In this document: positions 12,187 through 24,200 of the stretch, piece by piece
Position numbering within the stretch: position 1 is the first letter of the stretch
Layout of the letters: the number at the start of each line of letters is the position of its first letter
Assembly: GCF_025370935.1 (NCBI RefSeq)
Contig: NC_133473.1
Span: 5,883,900 to 5,947,899 of the forward strand
Direction: 5' to 3'
Origin: Choristoneura fumiferana
Taxonomy: Eukaryota > Arthropoda > Insecta > Lepidoptera > Tortricidae
DNA: 64,000 bases
Translations under genes and position numbers: made by a program
Notes under the pieces: generated by a model
What the model saw: the letters and a program-made list of their open reading frames with translations, nothing else
What the model was told of the DNA's origin: nothing
Database searches by the model: none

Positions 12187-12250
12187 GATCATCTCAGTCA
12201 AGACTTGTAGGTTCATACTGTAGGAACCTACAAGTCTTTGTTGAGATCAT
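12187..12250. repeat. 64-base hairpin
   Basis: Arms 'gatcatctcagtcaagactt' and its inverse, with 'aagacttgtaggttc' paired around an 8-base loop. Confidence 0.65.
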
Positions 12251-12613
12251 AATCATGTTTAATATTTAGGAAAATGCATCTCAACGAAATGTACTTATGT
12301 TTAGTTTATCGTAGCTGCTAAGATTGACTACGAGTAAAGCCTTGTGGATTAAGATAATTGGTATTTTGTTAGATTCCCATAGTAGTTATTATTGATAATA
12401 AATCTTTATTAGGTGAGCGTGCTGAGTGATTTATCGTCAAGCAGTTATTCGGGAAGGTGAACCTTCATAAATTATGGGCGGGAAAGCCTATACTTTCTTT
12501 ACTTTTGAATTACAGAAATTTTGTTCTAGAAATCAGATACGTGAACAAAAAGTGCCCAAAACGGGTGGGAATACTCAATGACTGAATGAATGGTTTTATG
12601 ACCTTTTACGTGT

Positions 12614-12771
12614 CGACGCTTGAAAGGAGAAATTGACTAAGCGACATTTTTTTAAGATACTAAGTGAGTTATATACATGTTTGGAATCAGTAAATGTTTC
12701 TCTGTCGTTTGAGCTATGTCTCAAAAACTTCACAAAAATGTCGCTTAGTGAATTTCTCCTTTCAACCGTCG
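12614..12771. mobile_element. MITE with ends 'cgacgcttgaaaggagaaat'
   Basis: Arms of about 40 bases ('cttgaaaggagaaattgact', then 'aagcgacattttt') are mirrored at the right end; total about 158 bases. Confidence 0.7.
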
Positions 12772-14287
12772 GTATAGTTAAAATAAAATAAAAATAATGA
12801 TTTCAATTTGATTTTCAAAGCCAAAGTGTCATTCTGAAATAGGTACATTTATGTGGCAACAGAGGCAGCACAAGACAGCTGCTATAATATCAGACATGCT
12901 TTATGAAAAAACCGGCTAAGTGCGAGTCGGACTCGCGCACCGAGGTTTCCGTCCTAATTTTAAGGTAAGTAAGCTATGAATATTCGGCGTGAACAGATTT
13001 CCGCTCCTGAGCAAAATGTACGCAATGTGGGGTTATTTTATATTGGTTTTAACAAGGACAATAAAACAATATTTTTTAGTTGTGCTATAAAACCTGCCCA
13101 CTTACCAATTTTCAAATGCCCTCTAGATTTGATACCCCGTAAATTTTTATGGAAATCCCTTTTTACCAGATTTTCTTTAGCTTGCCCTGTTTATTAATTT
13201 ATTTGTTTGCTTATTTTGTTTGGGGCAAATCTTCGCAGCTAAATTTAACCCGGCTCCAGCGGTCTAGTAGACTTGAAATTGACATTCTTATGTAAATTTG
13301 GTGACAATACAATAATCTGGTGTGGACATCTTCGTGGTCCTGCCAGGATCGTCTCCGTAATGGTTAATAGTACCGACTTGAAATTTGGCACGGATATGCA
13401 GTTTAAATGATAATGCAAGTAAAGTCATTAAAAAGTACAGTCAGCAAAGAAAATTTAACACAAACTTATTTACGTAATGACTTAAGAGTTTAATTTTTTT
13501 CACAGTTACCAAGAATTAGAGGAAGTATTTAATATGAATATCAGCTTGATACCTTCATAGGTTTCTAAGAAAAAAGGTCTCGACAGATAGATTGTGGGTT
13601 CCATTTTTCCCTTTGAGTTCAAGAACGCTAATAAAAAAGTAAGCATTACCCGACAATCGATACCTACCTTAAGACCGTAAGACTGTATAAACAAGAAGAA
13701 ATACATGGAACCAGAACCCCTAAGAAGGCACGAATTTCAGACGACATTCGAGCGACAAAGCAAATCTATCAAGACAGGTATTAAACAAAGAAATTAGCGT
13801 TTTATTCAGCCCATTTGTGTATAAACTTATACAAACACTAATCAGAAGGCATTGAGCGAGAGGGTTCTCAAGCTAGAGTTGTTTACATTGTTATATTTGA
13901 TACCACCCTTGCGAGCTATTTGAATAATTATTATACACGTTTATTACGCGTGGGTGAATATGTCGTAATAGTCTACATGCCGCTGTAAATGCACGAACTA
14001 GGTTAAATTGAAAAATATTCCAGTAATACCAGTACTTAAGATGTACCAGCTCTTAATATAGGTACTTAAAACTGTCTCGGTATCGTCGCTTCTAGCACAC
14101 ACTTCGAGAATAAAGCGCTTTATTTTTTTATCATTTACCGGGAATAACTACTGAGCCCCCAATCTACCTTTTTTATTACAATTGCATAAAAAAATGGATA
14201 TTTTGGTTATTGGTTAGGGAACCAGCTGTAGCAAATTCAAGCGATCAAAGCTCAAAATGTTTACCTCATTTTTTGTAAAACTTACAT
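12772..14287. other. Gene-free stretch
   Basis: AT-rich. A 'ggttccg'-family scrap at 12903-12960 is the only thing recognised. Confidence 0.5.
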
Positions 14288-14390
14288 TTACTAGCACGCA
14301 GACGGAGCGTTGGCATGCCTCCCACTGGGTGAACCGGTGTCATTGCGAGAGTTGCCGGAAACTAGTGGATGCAGGTGGCAGGCATATTGG
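14288..14390 (+). repeat. RTE LINE C-terminal coding scrap
   Basis: 'gcgttggcatgcctcccact' and 'gccggaaactagtggatgca' are degraded forms of the RTE GRPPTRW ... VAGNRWM coding region. Confidence 0.55.
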
Positions 14391-14618
14391 CCTTCATTGT
14401 GATGTTTAAAGGGGGGACTTTGTTCTGCGTGAACGTTTGTTGTGTGAAATTGAAAAATTCACATAATAAACTCAGGATTTGACAATATACTGGCTTTAGC
14501 AGTAACACATTAATTTAGTTGGTATACATCGCAGACAAGCGTTGTAGACGGAATTAATTGCAAAGTGCGTCAGGTGGGCTCGATATTAATTGTGCGTGTC
14601 GCCTTGTCAGCCCTGGTA

Positions 14619-14749
14619 CAGTCACCAGCATTAATATCTGCCACAGCGGAGCGTGCAAAAATATCTGACACGTCCTTCTGGCCCTAGAAATAGAGTCGTA
14701 TCAGATATTTATGCACGCTTGTTGTGTCAGATATTGGTGCTGGTGACTC
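14619..14749. mobile_element. MITE with ends 'cagtcaccagca'
   Basis: 131 bases. 'agtcaccagcattaatatct' is mirrored by 'agatattggtgctggtgact', and inner 'gtgcaaaaatatctgacacg' also pairs. Confidence 0.75.
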
Positions 14750-14809
14750 TACGACTAGAAACTGATCTAATGTTACCGATATATCTTTAATTGGAAAACG
14801 GTAATATGT

Positions 14810-15900
14810 AGGGGAAGGTAGTATAGTATCGGACACATTTTAGTTTTAACAAATAAGTCTTGAAGTTGGAGACATTGAAATCATTTTTAATAAAAACTGT
14901 GCATATTGAAGTTCATTCGTTATACCGTTTTGGTAAAAGTATAATAACTTTATCGATAACCGATTTAGGTATACCTATCAATTATTATTTTATAAAAATT
15001 TTGTATACTATCGGACATCGTGCGATAGTATCGGACAGTATACTTAAAAGGTCAAAAAAATAAGCGTGAGAATAGGTAAAACTTTCAATAAATACCTTGC
15101 AAATATGTTCGTCAGGGGAGTTATTAACATGTAAGAAGAAAGTAAAATATACAATGTAGGAACTAATTATTTAAGTATCAGACAGTTTGATTTAGCAACG
15201 GACATCTTATTATTTTACTATTATTATTTATTGATAAATAAAAATAAGGGAAAGAAGGTCCCATCTTAAGAACTAGACGATCACGTTAATTTTGGCCAAT
15301 TATTGATATAGAAATAAAATATAGAAATAGAAATGTTTATTTGCACTTCGCAAATTACATTCAACGCAAAATAAACAAGTATTAAGTAAGTATTAATATT
15401 AAGTAGGTATTTGCAAAATTGCGAAGCTGTCTCAGCTCAGCATAGTGCTGGCCGTTGAGGCCAACGCTGGTCTTCCGCTGTGACCGCTTGGCGACTTCAC
15501 GGAAGGCGACAAAAATTCACAAAAAATAAACCAAAAAAATAAACAAACAAAAAGTAATAAAATGTAGATATCAAAAATAAAAATTAAAACCCAATAAAAT
15601 AATAACAATAATGAAAACAAACAGCACGAAACCAAACAAAAGATACGTAATAAATTATAAACAAAACAAAACAGTAAAGGTGTCTTGAGGTGTTAGGTTG
15701 CTTTTATTACGTGCGTTACTCCAGTGCTTTTATTCATTTCTGATAAGGCCTGTTACATATTCGGTAAGAGAGAAAATATTTAGGTAAGTACACAATCCTC
15801 TTAATATTGTATTGTCATGTCATTTAATCTAGAGTTCAAACGGAAAGCCTATCACGAACATCGAAACCAACTACCCACACAAAAATAATCATGTCTGTGT
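14810..15900. other. Gene-free stretch with repeat scraps
   Basis: Repeated 'agtatcggacag' words at 14830-15210 and an A-rich region at 15300-15660 that looks like an old LINE 3' end. Nothing coding is recognised. Confidence 0.4.
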
Positions 15901-15908
15901 CTCGTAGT

Positions 15909-16490
15909 CTTAGAGCAATGCGGGCTTCCTACGGAAGGGAGTAGCCATTCGCCACGTTCCCCTCTATCAAAGTACATGCATCCACCAACTGGGCATACGA
16001 ATTTTATAAAACAAGGTGCGCTTGGATTTCAAACTAGACCGAATCGAGTCGCGCGAGTACACGCTGCAGTGCTAAAAATGCCGAATTGTTCAGTTTTCTG
16101 CTGTAAAAAGAGATCTGGGACATCAAGCTTGCAAAAAGATGGTGCTACATTTCATATGTAAGTAAATTGTTATCGTATTATTGCTATTTAATTACTAAGC
16201 AACAAAGTCGTACAATTTATCACAATATTATTATTGTCGGATTCGTTTACCAACATCGAGTCCGCTCTCCCGTACAAATTTCGAATCGGTCAAGCGATAA
16301 ATCCGACTTCTCGCCGATGAACTACTTGTCAATGTGTGAGTTTTGAGTCACCTGTAAACGAATTATTAGTGTACTTGTTGTATTATTTAAATGTTTACAT
16401 CGTCATTACAGTCAAGTGGCAGATAAATATTTTAAGGTAATCTACCGCTAAGGCTCCTCTTTTCCGACAGGAAGCCCGCATTGCTCTAAG
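15909..16490 (+). mobile_element. P-superfamily-like transposon relic (582 bp) with 8-bp target duplication
   Basis: Inverted ends CTTAGAGCAATGCGGGCTTC at 15909 and its reverse complement ending at 16490; the match extends imperfectly to about 38 bases. The flanks are identical 8-mers, CTCGTAGT at 15901-15908 and 16491-16498. Inside is an exon coding a THAP-type zinc finger (16078-16157). THAP plus 8-bp duplications is the signature of the P superfamily; hAT also makes 8-bp duplications but lacks THAP. Confidence 0.8.
16078..16157 (+). pseudogene. THAP-domain first exon inside the P-like relic
   Basis: Starts at ATG and codes MPNCSVFCC ... DGATFH, with the paired cysteines expected in a C2CH THAP finger, then a perfect GTAAGT donor. 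The remaining finger residues (C-x2-H) and the transposase core are missing from the element, so only the exon that would start a P transposase survives. Confidence 0.7.
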
Positions 16491-16765
16491 CTCGTAGTAG
16501 TTTTAATTCAAAGAAAAGGAAGACTCAAAAATTAAATAGAATGTTTTGAAATATTAAGTCTATACTATACATTTAAATAAAGCAAAGAAATTTTACATAT
16601 ATTATGTATCTAATTATTTATCACCAAGAGATGCCAATTAATTTTTATAACTCTTTGTGTATGTGTTAGTATTACGGTCATAATTACCGTTTATTTTTTG
16701 TAATCACAAACATGAAAAAACAGGCTTACAGTACAAAAATTCGGCTATCAGTAATATAATTTTAT

Positions 16766-19755
16766 TTAAGTATAAATAGGAGAAACGCGAGGAATATCTG
16801 TGGGCATATCCGCAATCACGTACGACACGGCCGCCCAAAACGCAGCGCAGTCGATTACATCCGTCATATTCAGGACGTTCAGCGTGTCAGCCTCGCTGTG
16901 ATGAAACCAATAATACCGCTCATTGTCATTCAGCAGTGATGCTCCCGGCACGCCCTTATCCACAATTAAAGTAATGTCAGACCCAGGATAGTCAGTTTCT
17001 TCAAGTTTGTCAATCGGCGAGAAGAGTTTCAATATTTCTGCTATCAGACAACGCGCCTCAGTAGATCCTGCTACCGATAAACCGCGTGGCTTAAATGTTC
17101 CTTCATCAGATTCCATTATAAAATCTATATTTTTCAGTTCACTCATATGCTTCTTTAGATATGCTTGCGCACCAACTAAACCTGGTTCTTCCGCCGTCCA
17201 CAAGATGGCTCGGAGCGTTCTTCTTGGCTTTAAATTCAAATGATGCAAAGCTACAGGTGCTAACCAACTAATTATCATTCCACCTCCGTCGTCCATAGCC
17301 CCTTGTCCCACGTCCCAACTGTCTATATGTCCAGAAACAATTACTACTTTTTCGGGATTATCCTTGCCTTTGACATCTATGATAGTGTTTCGTGATTTAG
17401 TCGTGTCAAATGAACTGGACATTTCGATTTTTAAAAATATTTTCTCTCCTTGATCTTGTAATCTGTGCAATAAGTCAGCATCTTCATGGGTGATTGCTGC
17501 TGCAGGAATCTTAGATACGTTACCATCATAGTATTGGGCTCCTGTGTGGGGTGAATACATTGAAAAAGGAGTTATTGATCGGACCAATGATGCAACTGCT
17601 CCTTTCTTAGCTGCTTTAGAAGCACCTTGTGATCTGTACTGAACTGTATCGCCGTAGCTTATGAACGGTACATCGTAAACAACAATTTTTCCCTTTATAT
17701 CTGAATCAAGTTTTTGATCAAGTTCTTGAAAACTGCTAACAATAACAGCTTCTGCTGTTATTCCTTCTATTGGGGTGCCAACGCTGGTTCCGAGTCCAAT
17801 AACTGCTATATTTTTTTGGCGCGGGAGAATCATTGAAATAGCCTCATGCCCGCGGACCCAATGTGGTGCCTGAAATATAAAAAACCGTTCAAGCACAACT
17901 TAGATTCGCGTACTGAAATTTCCATGAAAATTTAAAACCCAGCAAAAAACTAAGATACTTAGACTCCTTGTCCCGTTTGAAGCACAGAATCTATTTTAAA
18001 ATTATATTTGATATGTGAGTGTGATGAGTATGAGAAATATCAGAAGCTAATTAAAGGTAATCTGGGTCTACATTCCTACAAATATATCTAATGTAATAAA
18101 TGTAAATAAATTAAAAACTGTGACCCTAAAAATATTAATGGGACTAAAATTGTACACAAAATATATGCTATGGACATTAGAAGACTGGTCACGGAATACT
18201 TAAATCTACTTCCTCAGTTGTGACATCTGTAATTCCGTTTTCTCTGGTTAGGTTTATCATATGATCAATAGCGTTTTCCAAATTCTTAGTTCCGGATGGA
18301 CGTGCTCCAAATTTGTCCAGAAAGGCAGAAAATCTAAAACAAATAAAAGCATGTTACTGATTGTCAACAAATACAATTAAGGCAATCTGTTTTTAAGGGT
18401 TCCGTAGTCAACAACTGGGAACCCTTATAGTTTGACACACTGACTGCAAGCCGGCTTCACGGTCGTAATGCAGTCATATTGCAGTTGAAGAAACTACAAT
18501 ATGACTGCAATAGAACTGCGACAGGGGGCATTGCAGTTACAATGTAGTTATACAATGCAGTCATTCCAACTGCAATACGACTGCATCACAACCGTGCAGC
18601 CGGCTTGCAGTCGGCGTGCGGTTGACAGGACTGCACGGCAACTGCAAGCGGACTGCACAGTTGGTTTGCAGTTGTGATGCAGTTGGTGTAACTGCATCAA
18701 AACTGCACTCGAACTGCCATTTTGCAGCTGGGTTGCAGTTCAAATATTGTCCGTCTGTACCTACCGGAACTAAGATAATTGATATTTAAGATTGTAATGT
18801 AACCACCACGGCGTGCACTTTTTTTCTTAAAGTACCTATTAGGTCACGCTAAAAGTATCTTCTTTCAAATAAAAAAATTTAATAATGAAATCGGTTCATA
18901 TAATAAAGAATTACCTCTGAAACACCATCAACATACATACTAGTTCTAGCCTGAAAATAAGTTACCCAATTTGGCGATAGATAGCGCTGTACCCCTGAAG
19001 TTGAAATTCTACTTCGCGCTATTAAGATTATGGGGACGGATATGCTTGATGTTAGGTCAAATAAATCTCGTTTGCGATCGCGTTGATAGTCTGTGGTCTT
19101 TGTCTAGTTGTCAGTGCTACACAAAAGTCTTATTTTAATTTAAGTCCGCCTATTGTGACGGTCGGGAACGGAGCATGGCTCGACATGCTCTTGACCGGTT
19201 TTTGATTTGTATAATTAATACGAGTACCTAGCAAAACAGTTACGATTTCCAAACTATTTTTTTATAGTCGGAAATATGCTAGCTACTAAATATTCATAAT
19301 TTCTAAGCTTTTTAAGCGGTATGAATGAATAAAACGCTTAACTCAAGTTTATTTTGAATTTAAAGAAAATTAAAATAATCATCCATTTAATGAAGAGATG
19401 GGATTTATTAAAATAAATGGGAAAACTTTAATTTTATGAATTAGACATAGTAATTTAAATTCTTTAATAAATCAGTTTATTTAATAAAAATCACAAATAT
19501 CATAAAATAAAATTAAAACAATAATTTTGTCTAGTTAACTTACTGTTCAAAAGTTCTTTGACCCAAACCTTTGTTTCTGATTTCATCCATAATCCTCTGC
19601 GTAACATTTTTGTACGAAGCTATATCTTTCACTGTCTGAGAATCCAGATTACACACACTTTCGTCATATCTGGTTATTATAACACGAGTATTAATAATAT
19701 TGATAACTGAACTAAAAAACAGCAACATGGTTAATTTCGAATCCATTTCGGTCAA
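16766..19755 (-). CDS. Carboxypeptidase Q-like M28 metallopeptidase 1 (3 exons, about 479 aa, damaged donor)
   Basis: Secreted or lysosomal dinuclear-zinc exopeptidase of the plasma glutamate carboxypeptidase family, which cleaves small peptides. Exons: 19544-19755 (ATG, or a second in-frame ATG at 19746 with better context, then a hydrophobic signal segment), 18210-18333 (or to 18204), and 17869 down to the stop at 16766. Catalytic features in exon 3: SGHIDSWD (zinc His near residue 293), AMDDGGG (bridging Asp), TAEEPG (catalytic and zinc Glu near 339-340), MESDEG (Asp near 367) and WFHHSEADT (zinc His near 436). The usual EELG/EEMG reads EEPG here, but no metal or catalytic residue is lost. 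After exon 2 the expected donor GTAAGT reads TTAAGT; a GTAGAT six bases upstream restores frame at the cost of two residues. An AATAAA for the minus strand is at 16690-16695. It lies between the two P450 copies and is paralogous to 43969-46785. Confidence 0.87.
18402..18770. repeat. Degenerate 'actgca' repeat inside a 'ggttccg' element
   Basis: From 18470 to 18740, words such as 'aactgcaa', 'gactgcat' and 'ttgcagt' recur every 10-20 bases in both orientations. The left edge has the 'gggttccgtagtcaac' and 'gaacccttatag' signature of the dispersed family. It lies in an intron of carboxypeptidase Q-like gene 1. Confidence 0.65.
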
Positions 19756-19881
19756 TCGTCGTATATAGTTAGCTCTGAACTAGATCGTTACTAAAAGTTA
19801 TAATCGGTTCTTGTTATCAGCGTGTATTGACCGCAAACAAAGGTCTAACTTAAAATAGAGATAAGGAAAAATTACTATAGA

Positions 19882-20033
19882 TAGTGCTACGAGAGTTGAA
19901 TTCTATGATTACACACACAGCTACAAAAATAACTGATTGCACAAATTAGGTGAGTAAATGTCAAAATCTTGCTGTCATTACACGACATGTTCTAGCTGTG
20001 TGTGTAATCATTCATTCAACTCTCGTGGCACTA
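19882..20033. mobile_element. MITE with ends 'tagtgcyacgagagttgaa'
   Basis: 152 bases. The left arm continues with 'gattacacacacagcta', mirrored by 'tagctgtgtgtgtaatc' at the right. Possible TA target. Confidence 0.8.
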
Positions 20034-20079
20034 GGTATAATGTAGGGTATAACAGCTATTTAAGATCATGCCCTCAGTA

Positions 20080-20125
20080 TTATACTATCATCATCATCAT
20101 CATCATCATCATCACTATCGTCATC
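20080..20125. repeat. (ATC)n microsatellite
   Basis: About ten ATC units with small breaks. Similar runs at 6525-6545 and 23473-23490 belong to LINE or SINE tails. Confidence 0.85.
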
Positions 20126-20649
20126 AATTAATACATGTATGTAGTCATATTTCTTTTTTAAAATTCAATATCGTGTATTCAGAGGAACAGTTTTGTCAGA
20201 TAAAAAGTAATGACTGTTGAGGATCGTACGAGTAGGCCTCTGCAGCCAGCGGTCTCATTTCTTGCTCTCTTTTTTCTAGCCCGCGTATAGTAAGGTCTAG
20301 GTGCAACATAAAATACTGAGCGGCAAAAAATCTGGCCCTCAAATATTTTGTGCCGCTGAGCATATTTAGGAACTTGTTTTGTTAGGAACAGTGGCAGATT
20401 ACTTGTATTTTCATGCGAGGGCTCCACTCCCTATACCGGCTCTATGACTACGTGCAAGTAGTGCATGCTGTGCGGAACTGATGTTATTAAAAATAGTCGT
20501 AGAATATAATGAGCCCCCTTTAATTCTCTATTTGCTTCGAACGTAATAGGTATTTAGAATAACCTATCCTATGGTAACACACACTTTTATCTTTCTGACT
20601 GCGTTGTACCCATATGGTACCACCTACCTATGCTATGTATAAATTACCT

Positions 20650-21045
20650 TGGTAATAACTAGAGACCGCATTATATGAAACATCAAAAGCTTGAATATGC
20701 ATACGAATATGTATGATATCAAAACATATGCCATAAAATAAAAAAGTCTTCAGTTTTTATTTAGTTTAAAATTATCACATCATACATTATTTAGAGTAAA
20801 TTAAAAATCAACGTGAAATTAGCTAAAAAGGCCTTACATTTTCAAACTCATACCAGAGGCCGTTTTGCCTAACGTTTCTGATGCTCGCGATCGCAATCAA
20901 ATGATAGATTTCGCAAACAAAAACTGTCATTTGATTGTGATCGCGAGCGTCGGAAACGTTAGACAATACGGCCCTAGGTAACAATAAATTCAAGCAAAAG
21001 AGAACCTTACATTTAAACAGTTGAATATGCATATTTTATTAAAAA
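20650..21045. mobile_element. Possible hAT relative with nested MITE
   Basis: Begins 'actagagaccgcattatatg' and has the same 'atatgcat' words as the hAT element at 3545-4168. Its right end is not clear. The MITE at 20855-20975 sits inside. Confidence 0.4.
20855..20975. mobile_element. MITE of the 'ggccgtattgtctaacg' family
   Basis: Arms of about 50 bases ('ggccgttttgcctaacgttt', then 'gctcgcgatcgcaatcaaat') mirrored at the right end. Confidence 0.75.
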
Positions 21046-21288
21046 AATTAACACAAGCCTTTCGCTCCCAGTACTTTTTATTGACCCTATTCACATTCTC
21101 ATCCATATCTGTATCAAATTTCAAGTCAATTCATTAACTAGAAGAGATTGGAATTTGACACAAACAAAGATTACAACTGAAATAAAAGCTTGTAATAAAG
21201 TAAAACCTGAGCGTGGTAAGGTAGTTAACACAACTCTCAATACTCACCGACACTTCTTATAAGTGTACGATCATAATTGATTATGAAA

Positions 21289-24200
21289 CTAAAAATCATT
21301 AAAAACAAAGTTGAAAGGTCCCGTGATGTAGTTTATCGTAGTAAAAGCGATGTTTGGGGGTGCTCCATTCCAATTGATTTGGAAATTCTCTACGACTTTG
21401 GTTATAAAAGTTTCCGTTTCCAGCTCCGCAATGCGACGACCTGCAATATCATACGACACGTACTCAAAACGGGGTGACACCACATGGGACTTACATGGGA
21501 TCGTAAAAGGATCCCCTGTGGTAGAATATGGATTCTAGAAAGTATTTTTCAGAATATTGCTTTCGTTTGAATGTTCAAGTTCTTTACCTATACACATCCT
21601 GGTTCCAAATCCAAATGGGACGGAAGAGAAGGGGTGGGCATTGCCATGGTAAAGAGGATCGTCTTTCTCGGCGAGCCACCTCTCCGGGATAAACTCATCA
21701 GGGTTCGGGTACTCCTCTTCGATTTTCGACATGAATTGATTACATAATATAATTGTAACCTAAAAAGTAATTAGCACATAAGAATAACTCAACGTACATC
21801 CAGCCACATAGACTCTTTTACAAAAAGCAGTCATTTAATATACTTGCCGCATAGTACAAAAATTCTTTTTAAATATAGTACACAGTTGCAAATATAAATA
21901 GTCTGGTATATATTTAAGTTAGCTACTTAACAGAGTTCTTGACCACTAGACTTGTTTTCTTCTTTTTAATATTTTAAAGGCAGTCGGGTTTTTTTATTTT
22001 TTTATACACACTTCTGTCCCGATTGGGGATCGAACCCGGGAACTCAAGCTTCGTAGTCAGGTTCTGTAACCACTGGGCTATCCGGCTGCCAAATAATAAC
22101 GAAACAGTTGTATATATATTTCAGATACTAGTATTTCAGATATAGAGAGGTAAATAAGATAAGATAAAGATTTTACATCCTTGGGTATTTTGTATCCCAT
22201 TATGTTGTATTCCTTCGTGGTAACTCTGGCGTTGCCAGTGACAACGGGCATCATTCTCATGGACTCTTTGAGGCATGCTCTGAGATAAGCTCGCTGATCT
22301 TGCTTATTTAACACTTCTTGTCGTAGTTTCATTTGTTTTTCGGGGTTTTTAGCAAGAAGATACAATGTCGCCATAACCGTCATTGAGACCTGAAACGATG
22401 CAAAATTATTTACACTTTGAAATATTTATATTAACTATTTATATCCAATTTGAAATAAGTATTAACTAGTTAGTTTCTTTAGATACGTTGTCAAAATATA
22501 ATTTATGCTGGAATCGTTCTAAAGAATACATAGATAATAATATTTTTTTTAGCTTAGGTTTAGGTTTAGGCTTAGCTTTTAGCTAGGCTTGCTCAACGAA
22601 ATCTAAGTTTTTAAAAACGGAAATGATTTTTGATTCGGAATACGAATCCTACCTGGCAATCCGAAAATGTATATTTTTTTTAATCAATTCTTTATTAATA
22701 GTTTGCTAAAAATAATAATATGAGAATATAATTTAATCAAACAAGTTTTTCAACTAAGAACCTCTACGGTGAATTTCTAAATACTTAAAAATTTAAAGTG
22801 AAAAAGGAATAAATGTCAAAAATCAGTTCAAAAATCACCAAAAGAGTCTAATGGGCAAGAAATGGGCAAGGTAGGTTCATCACAAGACACCAACCGTATC
22901 GACTCCTGCTAGCAGCAAATCCGATGCCATAATGACCGCTGTCCGGGTATCAATTTGCAGAAGCTTTTCTAAAACTGGCTTTTCAGAACTTGATGTAAAA
23001 GTACCATCATTCGAGTTTTTCATATTCTTCATAGCTTTATATATAAAGGATCTCGTTAAACTACAAAAAAATAAGAAAATGAATTCATAATATCTGTTCT
23101 AACATAAAAAACTGTCACTACTATATTTTAGTCTGGATACCTTTCTATATTTTCATAAATTTTCATAGCTCTTCTAAAATTTGGCGTTGAAAAGTATCGC
23201 CACGGGCTCGGGCCAAAATCTACTTTTCCAACAGTTTTAAAGAAATCGTGAATGTTGTTGATAAGTTTTCTCGCTTCCGAATTCTCGCAGAGATTTGGAT
23301 TGAGGCAGTTCAACCGAGTGCCTAAGGCCACCACACCAATCGACTCTAGTGCCCATAAGTTCATTTCTACATCAAAATGCTTTATCTTCTTGTTTTCATC
23401 ACGGGTCGACTTAATTCTGGTGGTAAAAATAGCGCATGAGTTTACAAAAAGTAAGTATGTATTTGCCAAAATATTTCATCATCATCATCATAATCATCCT
23501 AGCCTATATACGTCCCACTGCTGGGCACAGGCCTCTCGGAATGAGAGGGCTTGGACCGTAGTTCCCACGTGGGCCCAGTGCGGATTGGGAACTTCACACT
23601 CACCATTAAATTGCTTCGCAGGGTATACAGGTTTCCTCACGATGTTTTCATTCACCGTAAAGCTCGTGGTAAATTTCAATTGTAATTTCGCACATGAATT
23701 CCGAAAAACTCAAGAGTTGCGAGCCGGGGTGTGAACCCACGATCCTCTGCTTGAGAGGCCATAGGTCAAACCACTCGGCCACCACGGCTACCAAAATATT
23801 TATCTTCAATTATTCTATAATAGCTGTACGGGACCTATCTTCATAACCATACATTTCAGAAGGAATGAAAATTCACACGATGCTATGATGGTTTCTGCGA
23901 AAAAAAGCAACAAAAGGATCTACTGGGGGAGGCAGTAGTGGTCTTTACTGTCAACTACGAACTACGGACTCCAGTACCACTACCACGGCGTAAATTATTT
24001 GTAGAGGCGCTGTACAATTCTCCATACAAATAATTTACGCCATCGCTATCGAGTACGGTCACTGTAAACTCATGGTAGTGGTACAGATGGTCTATTGCGT
24101 AACGTTTCTGACACTCGCGATTATAATCAAATGACAGTTTTTGTATGCGCAAACTGATGGTGTGATCGCTAGTGTCAGAAACTTTACTCAATAGACCCTA

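Noticed and set aside
12187..12250. microRNA precursor
   Set aside because: Near-perfect pairing along the whole arm and other inverted-repeat elements nearby fit a MITE remnant better. Small-RNA data would be needed to say otherwise.
17007..17243. Plus-strand frame across the peptidase exon
   Set aside because: Antisense shadow of the M28 catalytic region.
23720..23793. A tRNA gene on the minus strand (box A and B present)
   Set aside because: No complete acceptor or anticodon pairing, and it runs directly into a SINE body and an RTE-like tail. The same holds for 21985-22090 and the copies near 31.5, 31.9 and 56.2 kb.
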